64,000 nt of DNA, taken from the NCBI GenBank assembly GCA_038141525.1, contig JAYQIF010000008.1, positions 690,786-754,785 on the forward strand, in the 5' to 3' direction. The translations under genes and the position numbers were made by a program. Numbering within the stretch: the first letter of the stretch is position 1; each line of letters begins with the position of its first letter. Under the pieces are notes generated by a model. It was not told where the DNA came from. It worked only from the letters and a program-made list of their open reading frames with translations, and made no database searches. Of the stretch, positions 25,462 to 35,241 are shown in pieces. The DNA is from BACL21 sp038141525. Lineage in GTDB: Bacteria > Bacteroidota > Bacteroidia > Flavobacteriales > Flavobacteriaceae.

Positions 25462-27258
25462 TTATGAAAAATTTTGAAAGTAATCCAGTACTTTTTGCGC
25501 CCGATGGGCTCCCACAACTGCACTGACCTCTTCGAATGTGGCTTTTTTTAACCGGGCCGGACTCTTGAAGGTTTGGAGTAAGGTTTCAACAGTCTTTTGC
25601 CCCACTCCATCAATCCCGGCTAAAACAGAATCTATAGCTTCCTTACTGCGTTTTTGTCGGTGAAAAGTAATGCCAAAACGGTGCGCCTCGTTGCGCAGCT
25701 GCTGGATCACCTTTAGGGTTTCAGAGGTCTTGTCCAAATACAGCGGAATAGGATCGTCGGGATAATACAATTCTTCGAGGCGCTTAGCGATACCGATGAT
25801 GCTGATTTTACCACGAAGTTCCAATCGGTCGAGACTCTTGAGCGCAGAGGACAATTGACCTTTACCCCCGTCAACGACAATGAGATTTGGCAAGGGCTGA
25901 CCCTCATCCAAGAGTCGCTTATAACGTCTGTAAACGACTTCTTCCATAGAGGCAAAATCATCGGGGCCGGTCACCGTTTTGATGTTGTATTTTCGGTATT
26001 CTTTTTTGGCTGGCTTACCGCGTTTGAACACAACACACGCCGCCACTGGATTGGTCCCTTGAAATTTACTGTTGTCAAAACACTCTATGTGTTCGGGCAG
26101 AACAGGCAGGCGCAGATCTTTTTTCATTTGGGCCATGATGCGCTTCTCGTGCCGGTCTGGATCGACTATTTTGGCCTGCTTGAGGCGGTCTAATCTGAAG
26201 TACTTGGCATTGCGCAAAGACAGCTCCAAAAGCTTCATTTTGTCCCCTTGTTTTGGGACGGTAACTTGTACCCCGTCAGGCACACTAATTTTATGGGCCG
26301 AAATGACATTCTTGGCTTGTAAGTTAAAGCGCTGACGCAGTTCAACAAAAGCCAATTCCAGGAGTGACTGATCTGATTCGTCGAGCTTTTTCTTGAGCTC
26401 AATGGTATGCGAGCGCACAATGCTGCCAAAAGCCACCTGTAAGAAATTGACATAAGCAAAATCCTCGTCTGAGCGGATGCTGTAGACCTCTGTGTCTACA
26501 ATTTTTGGACTCACCACAGTAGACCGCGCTTGATAGTTCTCCAGTATGTCTATTTTTTCCTTAATCGCCGCCGCCGCTTCAAATTCCAAATCCTCGGCAT
26601 GTCGCTTCATTTTGGCTTTAAATTGGCTTAATGAGGCTTTGAAGTTCCCCTTCAAAATTTGGTGGATGGCTTCGATTTGCTGCTGATAGTCGGCTAATTC
26701 CTGATGTCCAGCGCAAGCCCCAAGACAATTCCCGATATGGTATTCCAAACACACTTTATACTTACCCGATTCGATTTTATCGGCCGACAAATCGTAATTA
26801 CAGGTCCTGAGCGGATAAAGTCCGCGAATCAAGTCCAGTAGGGTCTGTACCGTTCGCATCTGGGTATACGGCCCGTAGTATTGGCTGCCATCTTTGATAA
26901 GTCTTCGGGTCATGAATACCCTTGGAAAGGGTTCTTTCTTAACGCAAATCCAGGGATAAGACTTATCGTCCTTGAGCAAGACATTATAGCGGGGTTGATA
27001 TTTTTTGATCAGGTTATTCTCGAGCAAAAGTGCATCGGTCTCTGTATCGACAACAATATGACGCAGACTGTGAATTTTTTTGACCATAATTCTGGTCCGG
27101 GCATTATCGTGCTGCTTATTGAAATAACTGCGTACGCGTTTTTGAAGATTTTTGGCCTTACCGATATACAAAAGCTTCTCTTGCTTATCATAAAACTGAT
27201 ACACCCCCGGCGCATCGGGAAGCGTAGCAATCTGGAGTGTCTTAGAAACTTCTGCCAT
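25462..27258 (-). CDS. uvrC: Excinuclease ABC subunit C
   Basis: UvrC makes both incisions in nucleotide excision repair. The 598-residue protein has the GIY-YIG nuclease (PGVYQFYDKQEKLLYIGKAK, about 15-34), a Cys-containing region (KVCLEYHIGNCLGACAG), the UVR motif (about 205-240), the RNase H-like C-terminal nuclease (ECFDNSKFQGTNPVAACVVF, LIVVDGGKGQLSSA) and a C-terminal helix-hairpin-helix (IDGVGQKTVETLL). The frame is intact and length normal. The 186 bp to hmgA hold no gene. Confidence 0.97.
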   Translation of the reverse strand: MAEVSKTLQIATLPDAPGVYQFYDKQEKLLYIGKAKNLQKRVRSYFNKQHDNARTRIMVKKIHSLRHIVVDTETDALLLENNLIKKYQPRYNVLLKDDKSYPWICVKKEPFPRVFMTRRLIKDGSQYYGPYTQMRTVQTLLDLIRGLYPLRTCNYDLSADKIESGKYKVCLEYHIGNCLGACAGHQELADYQQQIEAIHQILKGNFKASLSQFKAKMKRHAEDLEFEAAAAIKEKIDILENYQARSTVVSPKIVDTEVYSIRSDEDFAYVNFLQVAFGSIVRSHTIELKKKLDESDQSLLELAFVELRQRFNLQAKNVISAHKISVPDGVQVTVPKQGDKMKLLELSLRNAKYFRLDRLKQAKIVDPDRHEKRIMAQMKKDLRLPVLPEHIECFDNSKFQGTNPVAACVVFKRGKPAKKEYRKYNIKTVTGPDDFASMEEVVYRRYKRLLDEGQPLPNLIVVDGGKGQLSSALKSLDRLELRGKISIIGIAKRLEELYYPDDPIPLYLDKTSETLKVIQQLRNEAHRFGITFHRQKRSKEAIDSVLAGIDGVGQKTVETLLQTFKSPARLKKATFEEVSAVVGAHRAQKVLDYFQNFS

Positions 27259-27332
27259 GGTTCAAAGATAAGGCAACTCTTGGATAGAAAACAGCGTTAT
27301 TATTTTTCATAACTTGCATTAAAGTCGATTGA

Positions 27333-28199
27333 ATGAATATTGCCATACTATCGCGAAGTGCCCAGTTGTACTCCACCAAAAGTCTGATGAATTGCGGCAT
27401 GAAACATCATAACATAGAAGTTATGGATCCTTCTTTGTGCCATCCCGGCACTAAGAACAACAAAGCAGTTTTGTATTACGGCACAGAAATCGTCGATGAC
27501 CTCGATGCGGTTATTCCAAGAATCGGAGCATCCAATACCTTTTTTGGCGCTGCCTTGGTGCGTCATTTTGAAAGCATGAATGTGTTCACGACGGTTAGTG
27601 CGGAGGCCATATTGCAATCGCGCAATAAATGGACTTGTCAGCAGCTGCTCAGCCAGAAGCAAATTCCTACCCCCATGTCTTTTTTGGGTCATACGGCCAA
27701 ACCAGATGACATATTGCGCCATTTTGGGGGACAAGCTGTGGTGATCAAGCTACTTCAAGGCACCCATGGACAAGGGGTTATTTTAGCCGAGAGCAAAGCC
27801 TCAGCCCGAAGTATTATGGAAACCCTAAACGCCACAAAGGTGCGTTTTTTGGTTCAAGAATACATTGCAGAATCTCAGGGCAGTGATTTGCGCGCCATCG
27901 TGGTCGATGGCGCGGTCGTTGCCTCGATGAAGCGCGTGAGTAAAGCGGGTGAATTTCGTTCAAACTTACATCGCGGGGGACGATCTGTGCCCTATTCGCT
28001 GAATCCACAAGAAACTCAAATCGCCATTCAAGCGGCACGAGCCCTAAAACTCGGGGTTTGTGGCGTCGACATATTGCAAAGCGATCGAGGGCCACTGGTG
28101 CTCGAAATTAATTCTACACCGGGCCTGGAGGGAATTGAATCCACTACAGGGATCAACGTGGCTCAAAAAATAATCAGTTATATTGAACGCAACCGATAG
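27333..28199 (+). CDS. rimK: RimK-family ATP-grasp ligase
   Basis: RimK-type ligases add glutamate to ribosomal protein S6 or make poly-glutamate and related acyl-amino acids. The 288-residue protein has an N-terminal pre-ATP-grasp domain (IAILSRSAQLYSTKSL, AVIPRIGASNTFFG) and an ATP-grasp domain (VVIKLLQGTHGQGVILAES, QEYIAESQGSDLRAIVVDG, FRSNLHRGGRS, VCGVDILQSDRGPLVLEINS). It is 2 bp from an aspartoacylase-like hydrolase, so the physiological substrate may be a small N-acyl or glutamyl compound rather than S6. Family certain, substrate uncertain. Confidence 0.92.
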   Translation: MNIAILSRSAQLYSTKSLMNCGMKHHNIEVMDPSLCHPGTKNNKAVLYYGTEIVDDLDAVIPRIGASNTFFGAALVRHFESMNVFTTVSAEAILQSRNKWTCQQLLSQKQIPTPMSFLGHTAKPDDILRHFGGQAVVIKLLQGTHGQGVILAESKASARSIMETLNATKVRFLVQEYIAESQGSDLRAIVVDGAVVASMKRVSKAGEFRSNLHRGGRSVPYSLNPQETQIAIQAARALKLGVCGVDILQSDRGPLVLEINSTPGLEGIESTTGINVAQKIISYIERNR

Positions 28200-28201
28200 T
28201 C

Positions 28202-29194
28202 ATGAATAACAAGCGCACTTCTCTCTCTATTTTAGGGACTCAAATAGCCCCAGGGCAAAGCGCTCAAGCCAGGCTTCAAGTGGCTCAATTGCACAATCGT
28301 ACGACAATCGAAGTTCCTGTATTTATAGAACATGCCTTACGCGATGGGCCAACAATACTGATGCTTGCAGGAATTCATGGTGATGAAGTCAATGGCATCG
28401 AAGTCCTACGACAGTGCATCGCAAAAGGCATTACAAAACCGAGAAAAGGAACCACTATATGCATCCCTGTAGTCAACCTTATTGGCTATTTACACAATCA
28501 AAGGGATCTACCCGACGGACGTGATTTAAACCGAGCATTCCCCGGCAAAAAATCAGGTTCCCTCGCGGCACAAATCGCCCATCAACTCACCCAGGAAGTA
28601 CTTCCATTTGTCGATTTTGCAATAGATTTTCACACCGGTGGCGCTCAGCGATTTAATGCTCCTCAAATACGATTGAGTGGTCAAGATCCCGAGCTTCTGT
28701 CCAAAGCCAAGGTCTTTAGCGCACCCTTTATCATCCACAATAAACCAACAGCAAAAACACTGCGCCATACTTGCGAAAAAAAAGGGATCCCTCTGCTGGT
28801 TTTTGAGGGTGGCAAAAGCAATGACATCACTGCCTCGGTCAGCAATACTGGGGTAAATGGAGTAAAACGATTATTGAGTCATCTAGGAATGTTGTCCGCT
28901 AAATTCAAAGTCAGCGAACCAAAACACAGCAGTGTCGAAATTTTGAGCAGCAGTTGGGTAAGAGCAAGTTCGGCAGGGATGTTCAAACCGCTTATTAACA
29001 ATGGTAAATGGGCTGAAAAAGGAGTTTCTATAGGTCAGATTACAGACCCATATGGCCAATCCTCTATATCCGTCCTTGCCCCTTGTGACGGGTATATTTT
29101 TAATGTGAATCAGGCGCCAACCATATATCAAGGGGATGCTCTGTTTCACATCTCGACAAAAATTAAAGCTCTTGACCCTCACAGTTCAGACTAA
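28202..29194 (+). CDS. Succinylglutamate desuccinylase/aspartoacylase family hydrolase
   Basis: This M14-like zinc hydrolase family cleaves N-acyl amino acids such as N-acetylaspartate or succinylglutamate. The 330-residue protein shows the zinc motif GIHGDEVNGIEVL (His and Glu ligands), NLIGYLHNQRDLPDGRDLNR, DFAIDFHTGG (third ligand His) and PLLVFEGGKSND (catalytic Glu region), followed by a C-terminal beta-barrel-like part. It is co-oriented with and almost touching rimK and the 5-formyl-THF cyclo-ligase gene, so the three probably form an operon. The substrate cannot be read from the sequence. Confidence 0.9.
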   Translation: MNNKRTSLSILGTQIAPGQSAQARLQVAQLHNRTTIEVPVFIEHALRDGPTILMLAGIHGDEVNGIEVLRQCIAKGITKPRKGTTICIPVVNLIGYLHNQRDLPDGRDLNRAFPGKKSGSLAAQIAHQLTQEVLPFVDFAIDFHTGGAQRFNAPQIRLSGQDPELLSKAKVFSAPFIIHNKPTAKTLRHTCEKKGIPLLVFEGGKSNDITASVSNTGVNGVKRLLSHLGMLSAKFKVSEPKHSSVEILSSSWVRASSAGMFKPLINNGKWAEKGVSIGQITDPYGQSSISVLAPCDGYIFNVNQAPTIYQGDALFHISTKIKALDPHSSD

Positions 29195-29195
29195 T

Positions 29196-29762
29196 ATGAA
29201 GCACAAGAAAATCATACGACAGGAGGTCATGACCCGCCGCAAAGCACTGAGCGCACTACAACAAGATCAGATGAGCTTGGCCATTGCCAATCAACTCCTG
29301 CGCTGTGATCTTTGGAGCGGCACCTATTACCATTTATTTTTGAGTATCGTCGAAAAAGGAGAAGTAGACACGCATCCCATTTTGGACATATTACACGGCC
29401 GTGACAAAAAAATAGTGGTCTCCAAGGCAAACTTTGAAAACGGCAGTTTGCGCCATTTTCTTTTGGAAGAAAACACGCGTATGAAACACTCCCCGTATGG
29501 CATCCCGGAACCCGAGGAGGGCCATGAAATCGCCCCAGAGGTTCTAGACGTGGTTTTCGTCCCGTTACTGGCCTATGACCAAAGAGGCATGCGCCTGGGC
29601 TACGGCAAAGGTTTTTACGATCGATTTTTAGCTCAATGTTCTAATAATTGTCAAAAAGTAGGCCTTTCATTTTTCGAACCAGAATCGCAACTCATCCCCA
29701 GCGAACCTTGGGATCTCGCCTTGGATCTCGTTGTCACACCAAGTGCCGTTCATCGATTTTAA
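29196..29762 (+). CDS. 5-formyltetrahydrofolate cyclo-ligase
   Basis: The enzyme recycles 5-formyl-THF to methenyl-THF. The 188-residue product has IIRQEVMTRRKALS, FLSIVEKGEVDT, and the C-terminal signature FVPLLAYDQRGMRLGYGKGF (ATP/folate loop) followed by YDRFL. ATG 29196 lies one base after the preceding stop. A longer frame to 29136 is only read-back into the upstream gene. Confidence 0.95.
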   Translation: MKHKKIIRQEVMTRRKALSALQQDQMSLAIANQLLRCDLWSGTYYHLFLSIVEKGEVDTHPILDILHGRDKKIVVSKANFENGSLRHFLLEENTRMKHSPYGIPEPEEGHEIAPEVLDVVFVPLLAYDQRGMRLGYGKGFYDRFLAQCSNNCQKVGLSFFEPESQLIPSEPWDLALDLVVTPSAVHRF

Positions 29763-29823
29763 TTGTTTTTTAACGACATATTAATAGTTTTTTCTATATT
29801 AGTGGTCCCAAAGACTTATAAAT

Positions 29824-30648
29824 ATGAATTTCCTCTCTACCAAAAGACGGTCATCCCTCGGATTTCGTGGTCCATCAAAACCAGGATATTTTAGTGTTGA
29901 TTCAAACTACTTTGATCCTCAATATCAGTTCGATCAGGGTAATGTCTCCCCGCTCGAAGATGTGGCCCATCAACTCGTCCGCCTGAACAATCAGAATGAG
30001 CAACTTGTTGCATTTACAGAACACATGTGTCGTCAAATTCGCAGTGTTACGGGTAATCTGGGGCTCACTGTTGAATTATTACAAGCCAGCACAGAGGAGC
30101 AAGAACAAAAAGAACTTACACGACAAATTGGCGAGATTTCAGCGAGCATGAATCAGATGGTCGATCAGCTCAATCAAATGACCTATTGTGCTAAATTGAC
30201 CCCAGACCAAAAAGAAATGGTGTCGATTGGAGGGGCATTAAACAAGACTTTAGGACAACTCAATGCCCTGATTCATGAGTCAGAAGCTGAGGTTTTTTCA
30301 GATTTCTCAGAAGTTCCTGAAGTGCTATTCAATACCCGACTGCTGGAATCTCTATTCAAATCGGTCATCGAACACTCCATCATACACACCCCCGAAAATC
30401 GAAAACCAGCGATTGATATTTTTTCTTATCAGGAAGAAGAACACAATGTGCTCTTGATCAAGGACAATAGTGATGGACGTATGGCCCATAGGTTTGTTTC
30501 CATCGTCTCAGACAGCGTCAAGCCTAGTGACACCGATACCATTACCTTAGCCTTCAACGCCCTGAAATTACAGGTCCAACAATTAGGAGGAACAATAAAT
30601 GTTACGGCCAATAGCAGTGTTGGCGCATCGCTTAAACTTATTTTCTAG
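29824..30648 (+). CDS. Degenerate histidine kinase-like protein
   Basis: The 274-residue soluble protein resembles the transmitter part of Bacteroidota PAS-kinase sensors. LNNQNEQLVAFTEHMCRQIR aligns with the dimerisation helix usually reading NxxLxxFAxIVSHNLRSPLGN, but the phospho-accepting His position is Arg (MCRQIRSV). The ATPase half (about 170-274) has a degraded N-box (LFKSVIEHSIIHTP, Glu for Asn), a partial D-box (LLIKDNSDG) and a plausible G2/C-terminus (TITLAFNALKLQVQQLGGTI, SVGASLKLIF). It therefore looks like a pseudo-kinase, a binding or scaffolding module rather than a phospho-donor. No receptor domain, membrane segment or adjacent response regulator is seen. Monocistronic. Confidence 0.6.
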   Translation: MNFLSTKRRSSLGFRGPSKPGYFSVDSNYFDPQYQFDQGNVSPLEDVAHQLVRLNNQNEQLVAFTEHMCRQIRSVTGNLGLTVELLQASTEEQEQKELTRQIGEISASMNQMVDQLNQMTYCAKLTPDQKEMVSIGGALNKTLGQLNALIHESEAEVFSDFSEVPEVLFNTRLLESLFKSVIEHSIIHTPENRKPAIDIFSYQEEEHNVLLIKDNSDGRMAHRFVSIVSDSVKPSDTDTITLAFNALKLQVQQLGGTINVTANSSVGASLKLIF

Positions 30649-30709
30649 AGCCTGTTTGCTGGAGTTTTACAGTACCAAGGGCAAAGCCGGGAGAGGAGTC
30701 GATCAAAAT

Positions 30710-31265
30710 TTACTCCTGCTTTGGAGTTTTTGGGAAGGCCCTTTTGTTAAAGAGAATAAGCAATCCGACTCCTGTACTAATCGCCGTATCGGCAACGTTA
30801 AATACAGGATTGAAAAACGAAAAGGAAAACATATCCACCACTTTTCCGTGTAACCACTTTGCCGTAACCGCCGCCCTCAGGTAGAAACTGAGCGACTTGG
30901 CCCATACTGTGCTCGAAAAACACTCCGTAAAAGACCGAGTCGATAATGTTACCCATAGCCCCTGCAAAAATCATAGAAATAGACAAAGTAAGTACCCACG
31001 AAGATTGCTTGCGAATCACATCATAAAGCCAGTAACCAATACCCACTATGGCCAAGAGTCTGAAAACAGTCAAAATTAGTTTGCCGTAGTTTCCAGGAAT
31101 TTTAGCCCCCCAAGCCATTCCTTCGTTTTCAATAAAATATATTTTGAACCACGAAAAAACTGCCACACTTTCGTGTAGGGCAAAATGGGTTTTAATATAA
31201 AATTTGGACCATTGATCAATAATTAAAATGATCAATATCACCAAAATCGCATGGGTTGACTTCAT
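30710..31265 (-). CDS. lspA: Lipoprotein signal peptidase (LspA), one frameshift
   Basis: LspA removes signal peptides from prolipoproteins in the inner membrane. N-terminal part: ILIILIIDQWSKFYIKTHFA, FIENEGMAWG, AGAMGNIIDSVFYG (first catalytic Asp). At 30850-30858 an extra base in GCAAAGTGG shifts the frame. Deleting one A gives GGGYGKWLHGKVVDMFSFSF and FNPVFNVADTAISTGVGLLI, containing the second catalytic Asp, with stop at 30710. The two essential aspartates thus lie on either side of the break. LspA is normally indispensable in Gram-negative bacteria, so a base-call error is likely. Third gene of the ileS operon. Confidence 0.9.
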
Positions 31266-31274
31266 ATCAGGCGA

Positions 31275-31658
31275 TTATTTCTGCATGTTCTTCGCTTCAA
31301 TGCTCAAAGTAGCATGAGGGACGATACGCAGACGCTCTGGCTTAATTAATTTACCAGTGACACGACAGATTCCGTAGGTTTTATTCTCGATACGGATCAA
31401 CGCATTTTTTAAATCGCGGATAAATTTCTCTTGCCTTATGGCCAGTTGAGAATTCGCCTCCTTACTCATGACCTCACTGCCTTCATCGAAGGCCTTAAAT
31501 GTGGGAGAGGTATCATCTGTTCCATTGTTGCTGTCGTTTTTGTAGGCGCTTTGAATCAGAGCGAGTTGTTCTTTAGCCTTTTCTAATTTTTCATTAATCA
31601 AGACACGGAACTCATCGAGTTCGGCGTCTGTATAGCGTTTCTTTTCTTCATTTGCCAT
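31275..31658 (-). CDS. TraR/DksA-family protein, Bacteroidota type
   Basis: DksA-like proteins bind the RNA polymerase secondary channel. The 127-residue protein has a coiled-coil N-terminal half (ELDEFRVLINEKLEKAKEQL) with an acidic tip region (NNGTDDTSPTFKAFDEGSEV). Its C-terminal zinc-finger-like segment YGICRVTGKLIKPERLRIVP retains a single Cys, so the C4 zinc site of DksA is missing, as is common in this phylum. The start ATG 31658 overlaps nothing and lies 2 bp after the ileS stop; lspA follows after 9 bp. The ileS-dksA-like-lspA order is typical of Flavobacteriia. Confidence 0.9.
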   Translation of the reverse strand: MANEEKKRYTDAELDEFRVLINEKLEKAKEQLALIQSAYKNDSNNGTDDTSPTFKAFDEGSEVMSKEANSQLAIRQEKFIRDLKNALIRIENKTYGICRVTGKLIKPERLRIVPHATLSIEAKNMQK

Positions 31659-31660
31659 AA

Positions 31661-34600
31661 TTAACACTTTTTAATGTTCAGTTGGGTTGTTATCTCATCA
31701 AATTGGATGACTTGACCCTGCTCGAGCTGCTGCACAACATAAAGTTGATCAGCCAAAGTCTCTTCGCAGACGTAGTCACCAAAATGCTTTAAAGCTTCAT
31801 TGAGCATTGGATGCGCAACGAGACTAATTTCTATGCGATCTGTCACTTCGAGGCCACTGTCTTTGCGCAAGTTTTGAATGCGATTGACCAGTTCGCGACA
31901 AATCCCTTCGTATTTCAAAGATTCTGTTATGGTAACATCAAGTGCTACGGTAAGTCCGCTGGCACTCGCAACGAGCCATCCCTCTATATCTTGAGAACTA
32001 ATGAGGACATCGGAGCGGTCTAATGTAATACTTTTCTGCTCTATTTCGAGGCTCAAACTTCCGTTTTGTTCCAAGGCACTGATTTGCTCCGGACCAAATT
32101 GACCAATAGCCGCGGCCACCGCCTTCATATCGGCGCCAAATCTAGGACCCAATTTCTTAAAATCAGGTTTGATTTGTTTCACTAAAATTCCTGAATCCTC
32201 ACTGATGAGCTTTATTTCTTTAACGTTCACCTCGTGCTTGATCAAATCTTGGACCGCCAAAATATCCTGTTTCTGCGTATCACTCAACACGGGAATCATG
32301 ATGGCTTGCAGGGGTTGACGCACTTTTATTTTTTGTTTTTGACGCAGTGAAAGCACGAGAGAAGAGACCGTTTGGGCCTTACTCATTTTGCGCTCCAAAT
32401 CAGCATCAATCAGAGCCGTATCTGCTTTTGGAAAATCACTCAGATGGACAGAGATCGGGCTATTTTGACCAACAACAGAGGTTAAATCTCCATAGAGTCG
32501 ATCCATAAAAAATGGAGCGATGGGAGCCCCTAACTCGGCCACGGTCACCAAACATTTATACAGCGTTTGATAGGCCGAGATCTTATCTGGACCATAACTC
32601 CCTTTCCAATATCTCTGCGACTCAGGCGCACAAACCAGTTACTCAAATGCTCCTGAACAAACTCAGAAATAGCACGCGCCGCCCGGGTGGGCTCGTAATC
32701 GGCATAGGCCTGATCGACCGTCTGAATGAGTGAATTCAAAGCCGACAATATCCATCGGTCGATTTCAGGACGCTCCTGAGCAGGGACTTCTGCCTCCTTA
32801 AATGTGAATCCATCAACATTGGCATAGAGAGCAAAAAAACCATAAGTGTTATAGAGTGTTCCAAAGAACTTATTGCGCACCTCAGCAATCCCCTCAAGAT
32901 CAAACTTAAGGTTGTCCCAAGGATTGGCGTTGCTGATCATGTACCAGCGCGTGGCATCGGGACCATAGGTGTCTAAGGTCTCAAAAGGATCTACGGCATT
33001 GCCCAAACGTTTGGACATTTTTTGACCGTTTTTATCCAAAACTAGTCCGTTTGACACCACATTTTTGTAGGCGATATCGTCAAAAATCATAGTGCCAATG
33101 GCATGTAAGGTGTAAAACCAACCACGGGTCTGATCCACTCCTTCGGCGATAAAATCAGCCTTGCGCCAAGTTTGCTCGACCTTATCCTTATTTTCGAAGG
33201 GATAATGCCATTGTGCATAAGGCATACTGCCACTATCAAACCAAACATCGATCAAATCGCTTTCGCGATACATTGGGGCCCCAGTAGACGACGTCAATAC
33301 GATTTTATCCACATGACTTTTGTGCAAATCTACCTTGGCATAATTCGCCTCTGAGAAATCCGAGGGATCGAACGTCGCAAAAAGATCCTCCTCCATATGC
33401 CCTGCCTTGACGGACTCGGCCATGGCCTCTTTGAGCTCTTTAATCGAACCGATGCACTTGGTTTCGCGTCCATCTTCTGTGCGCCAAATCGGCAAGGGGA
33501 TTCCCCAGAATCTTGATCTTGAAAGATTCCAATCGTTAGCACTAGCAAGCCAGTTGCCAAATCGACCTTCTCCGGTAGCTTTTGGCTTCCAATTGATTTC
33601 TTGATTCAGAGCGTGCATGCGTTCTCTAAAATCGGTCACCTTGATGAACCATGAATCCAATGGATAATATAAAATAGGCTTATCGGTACGCCAACAATTA
33701 GGGTAACTGTGGACATACTTTTCTACCTTGAAGGCCTTATTTTCAATTTTTAATTTGATGGCAATTTCGACATCAACGCTATTTTCTGGAGCCTCTCCTT
33801 CTGGATAATATTCGTTCTTGACATAACATCCCACAAAGTCAGACACCTCTGGACGAAAACGACCCTGAAGATCAACCAGTGGCACCATTTGTCCGTCCTG
33901 ATCTTTGACCAACATAGGCGGTACTTCGGGACTGGCTTCTTTGGCTACTTTGGCATCATCTGCACCAAAGGTAGGGGCCGTGTGTACGATACCCGTACCA
34001 TCTTCGGTGGTCACAAAGTCACCAGAAATAACCCGAAATGCATGTTCAGGGTTGTCATGGGGCAATACATAAGGCATGAGTTGCTCGTATCGAGCACCGA
34101 CCATGTCTGCACCGCTTAAATGGGCCACAACACAATACGGTGTTTTTTTGGCCTGAGGATCAAGAGCGGTGTGCTGATCAATGGTCTCAACCACCTCAAA
34201 TTTACCTGAGAAAACTTTAGAGATCAGTGCCTCGGCCAACACGACATGAATAGGCTCTTTGGTATACTGGTTAAAGGTCTTGACCACCACATATTGAATC
34301 TTTGGCCCTACAGTAAGCGCAGTGTTACTTGGCAAAGTCCATGGGGTCGTTGTCCAAGCCAAGAAATGTAGTTCTTTAAATCCTTTGAGGACCTCAGGCA
34401 AAGACTCTTCTATGGCTTTAAACTGAGCCACAACCGTGGTGTCGGTAGTGTCCTGATAGGTCCCGGGCTGATTGAGTTCATGAGAACTGAGTCCCGTCCC
34501 CGCTTTGGGAGAAAAAGGTTGAATGGTATAGCCTTTATATAAAAGGCCTTTTTCGTAAATCTGTTTTAAGAGCCACCAAACCGACTCCATATACTTAGGC

Positions 34601-35061
34601 TCGTAGGTCACATAAGGCTGGGTCATATCCACCCAATAACCAGCGCGCTCCGTGAGCTGATTCCAGACATCAGTATAGCGCATGACCGCCTTGCGACAGG
34701 CTTCGTTATATTCTTCGACAGAGATTGTCTTGCCGATGTCTTCTTTGGTGATGCCCAATTCTTTCTCCACCCCAAGCTCAATAGGCAAACCATGAGTGTC
34801 CCATCCGGCTTTGCGATCGACGCGATACCCTTTTTGGGTTTTGTAACGACAAAAAATATCCTTGATGGTGCGGGCCATCACGTGGTGAATGCCTGGCATT
34901 CCGTTAGCCGATGGAGGCCCTTCAAAAAAGACAAAAGGAGCGCTGTCTTCACGCTGCTGAATACTCTGCTCAAACACAGAATTTTCACGCCAAAAATCAA
35001 GCGTGTTTTCGGCACATTCTGGCAAATTTAACCCCTTGTATTCCTTGAATTTAACACTCAT
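31661..35061 (-). CDS. ileS: Isoleucyl-tRNA synthetase with GXHH active-site motif, one frameshift
   Basis: IleRS charges tRNA-Ile. The corrected protein is about 1,130 residues and of the long type-2 (eukaryote-like) form. The class I signature, normally HxGH, reads G57-I-H-H60 here (ANGMPGIHHVMARTIKDIF); the second signature is KMSKRLGN. Other landmarks are DTHGLPIELGVEKELG, AWTTTPWTLPSNTAL (editing domain), DGTGIVHTAPTFGADD, GVDQTRGWFYTLHAI and NWFVRLSRR. At about 32614 one C of a CC pair is missing. Restoring it gives SRRRYWKGSYGPDKISAYQT and joins the frame that runs to 31661. Being essential and otherwise conserved, the gene is probably intact in the organism. First gene of the operon with the dksA-like gene and lspA. 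Confidence 0.95.
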
Positions 35062-35241
35062 TATCGCAATAATCTTTCGGGTCTAATTCGAGACCCCCTT
35101 AAAAGGTAGCGAAAGTAAGAAATTTTGCAGAAATAATCGGCCATATGAACTGTGGGTCCTTTTTTTAAATTCACGGAGCTTTTTATGGATATAAACAACA
35201 AATATTTGGTCCTGTAATGCTGCGGATCATAGTTTAGCCTT

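Noticed and set aside
32600..32630. Programmed ribosomal frameshift in ileS
   Set aside because: No slippery heptamer or downstream pseudoknot is seen, and similar single-base breaks occur in many unrelated genes of the window.
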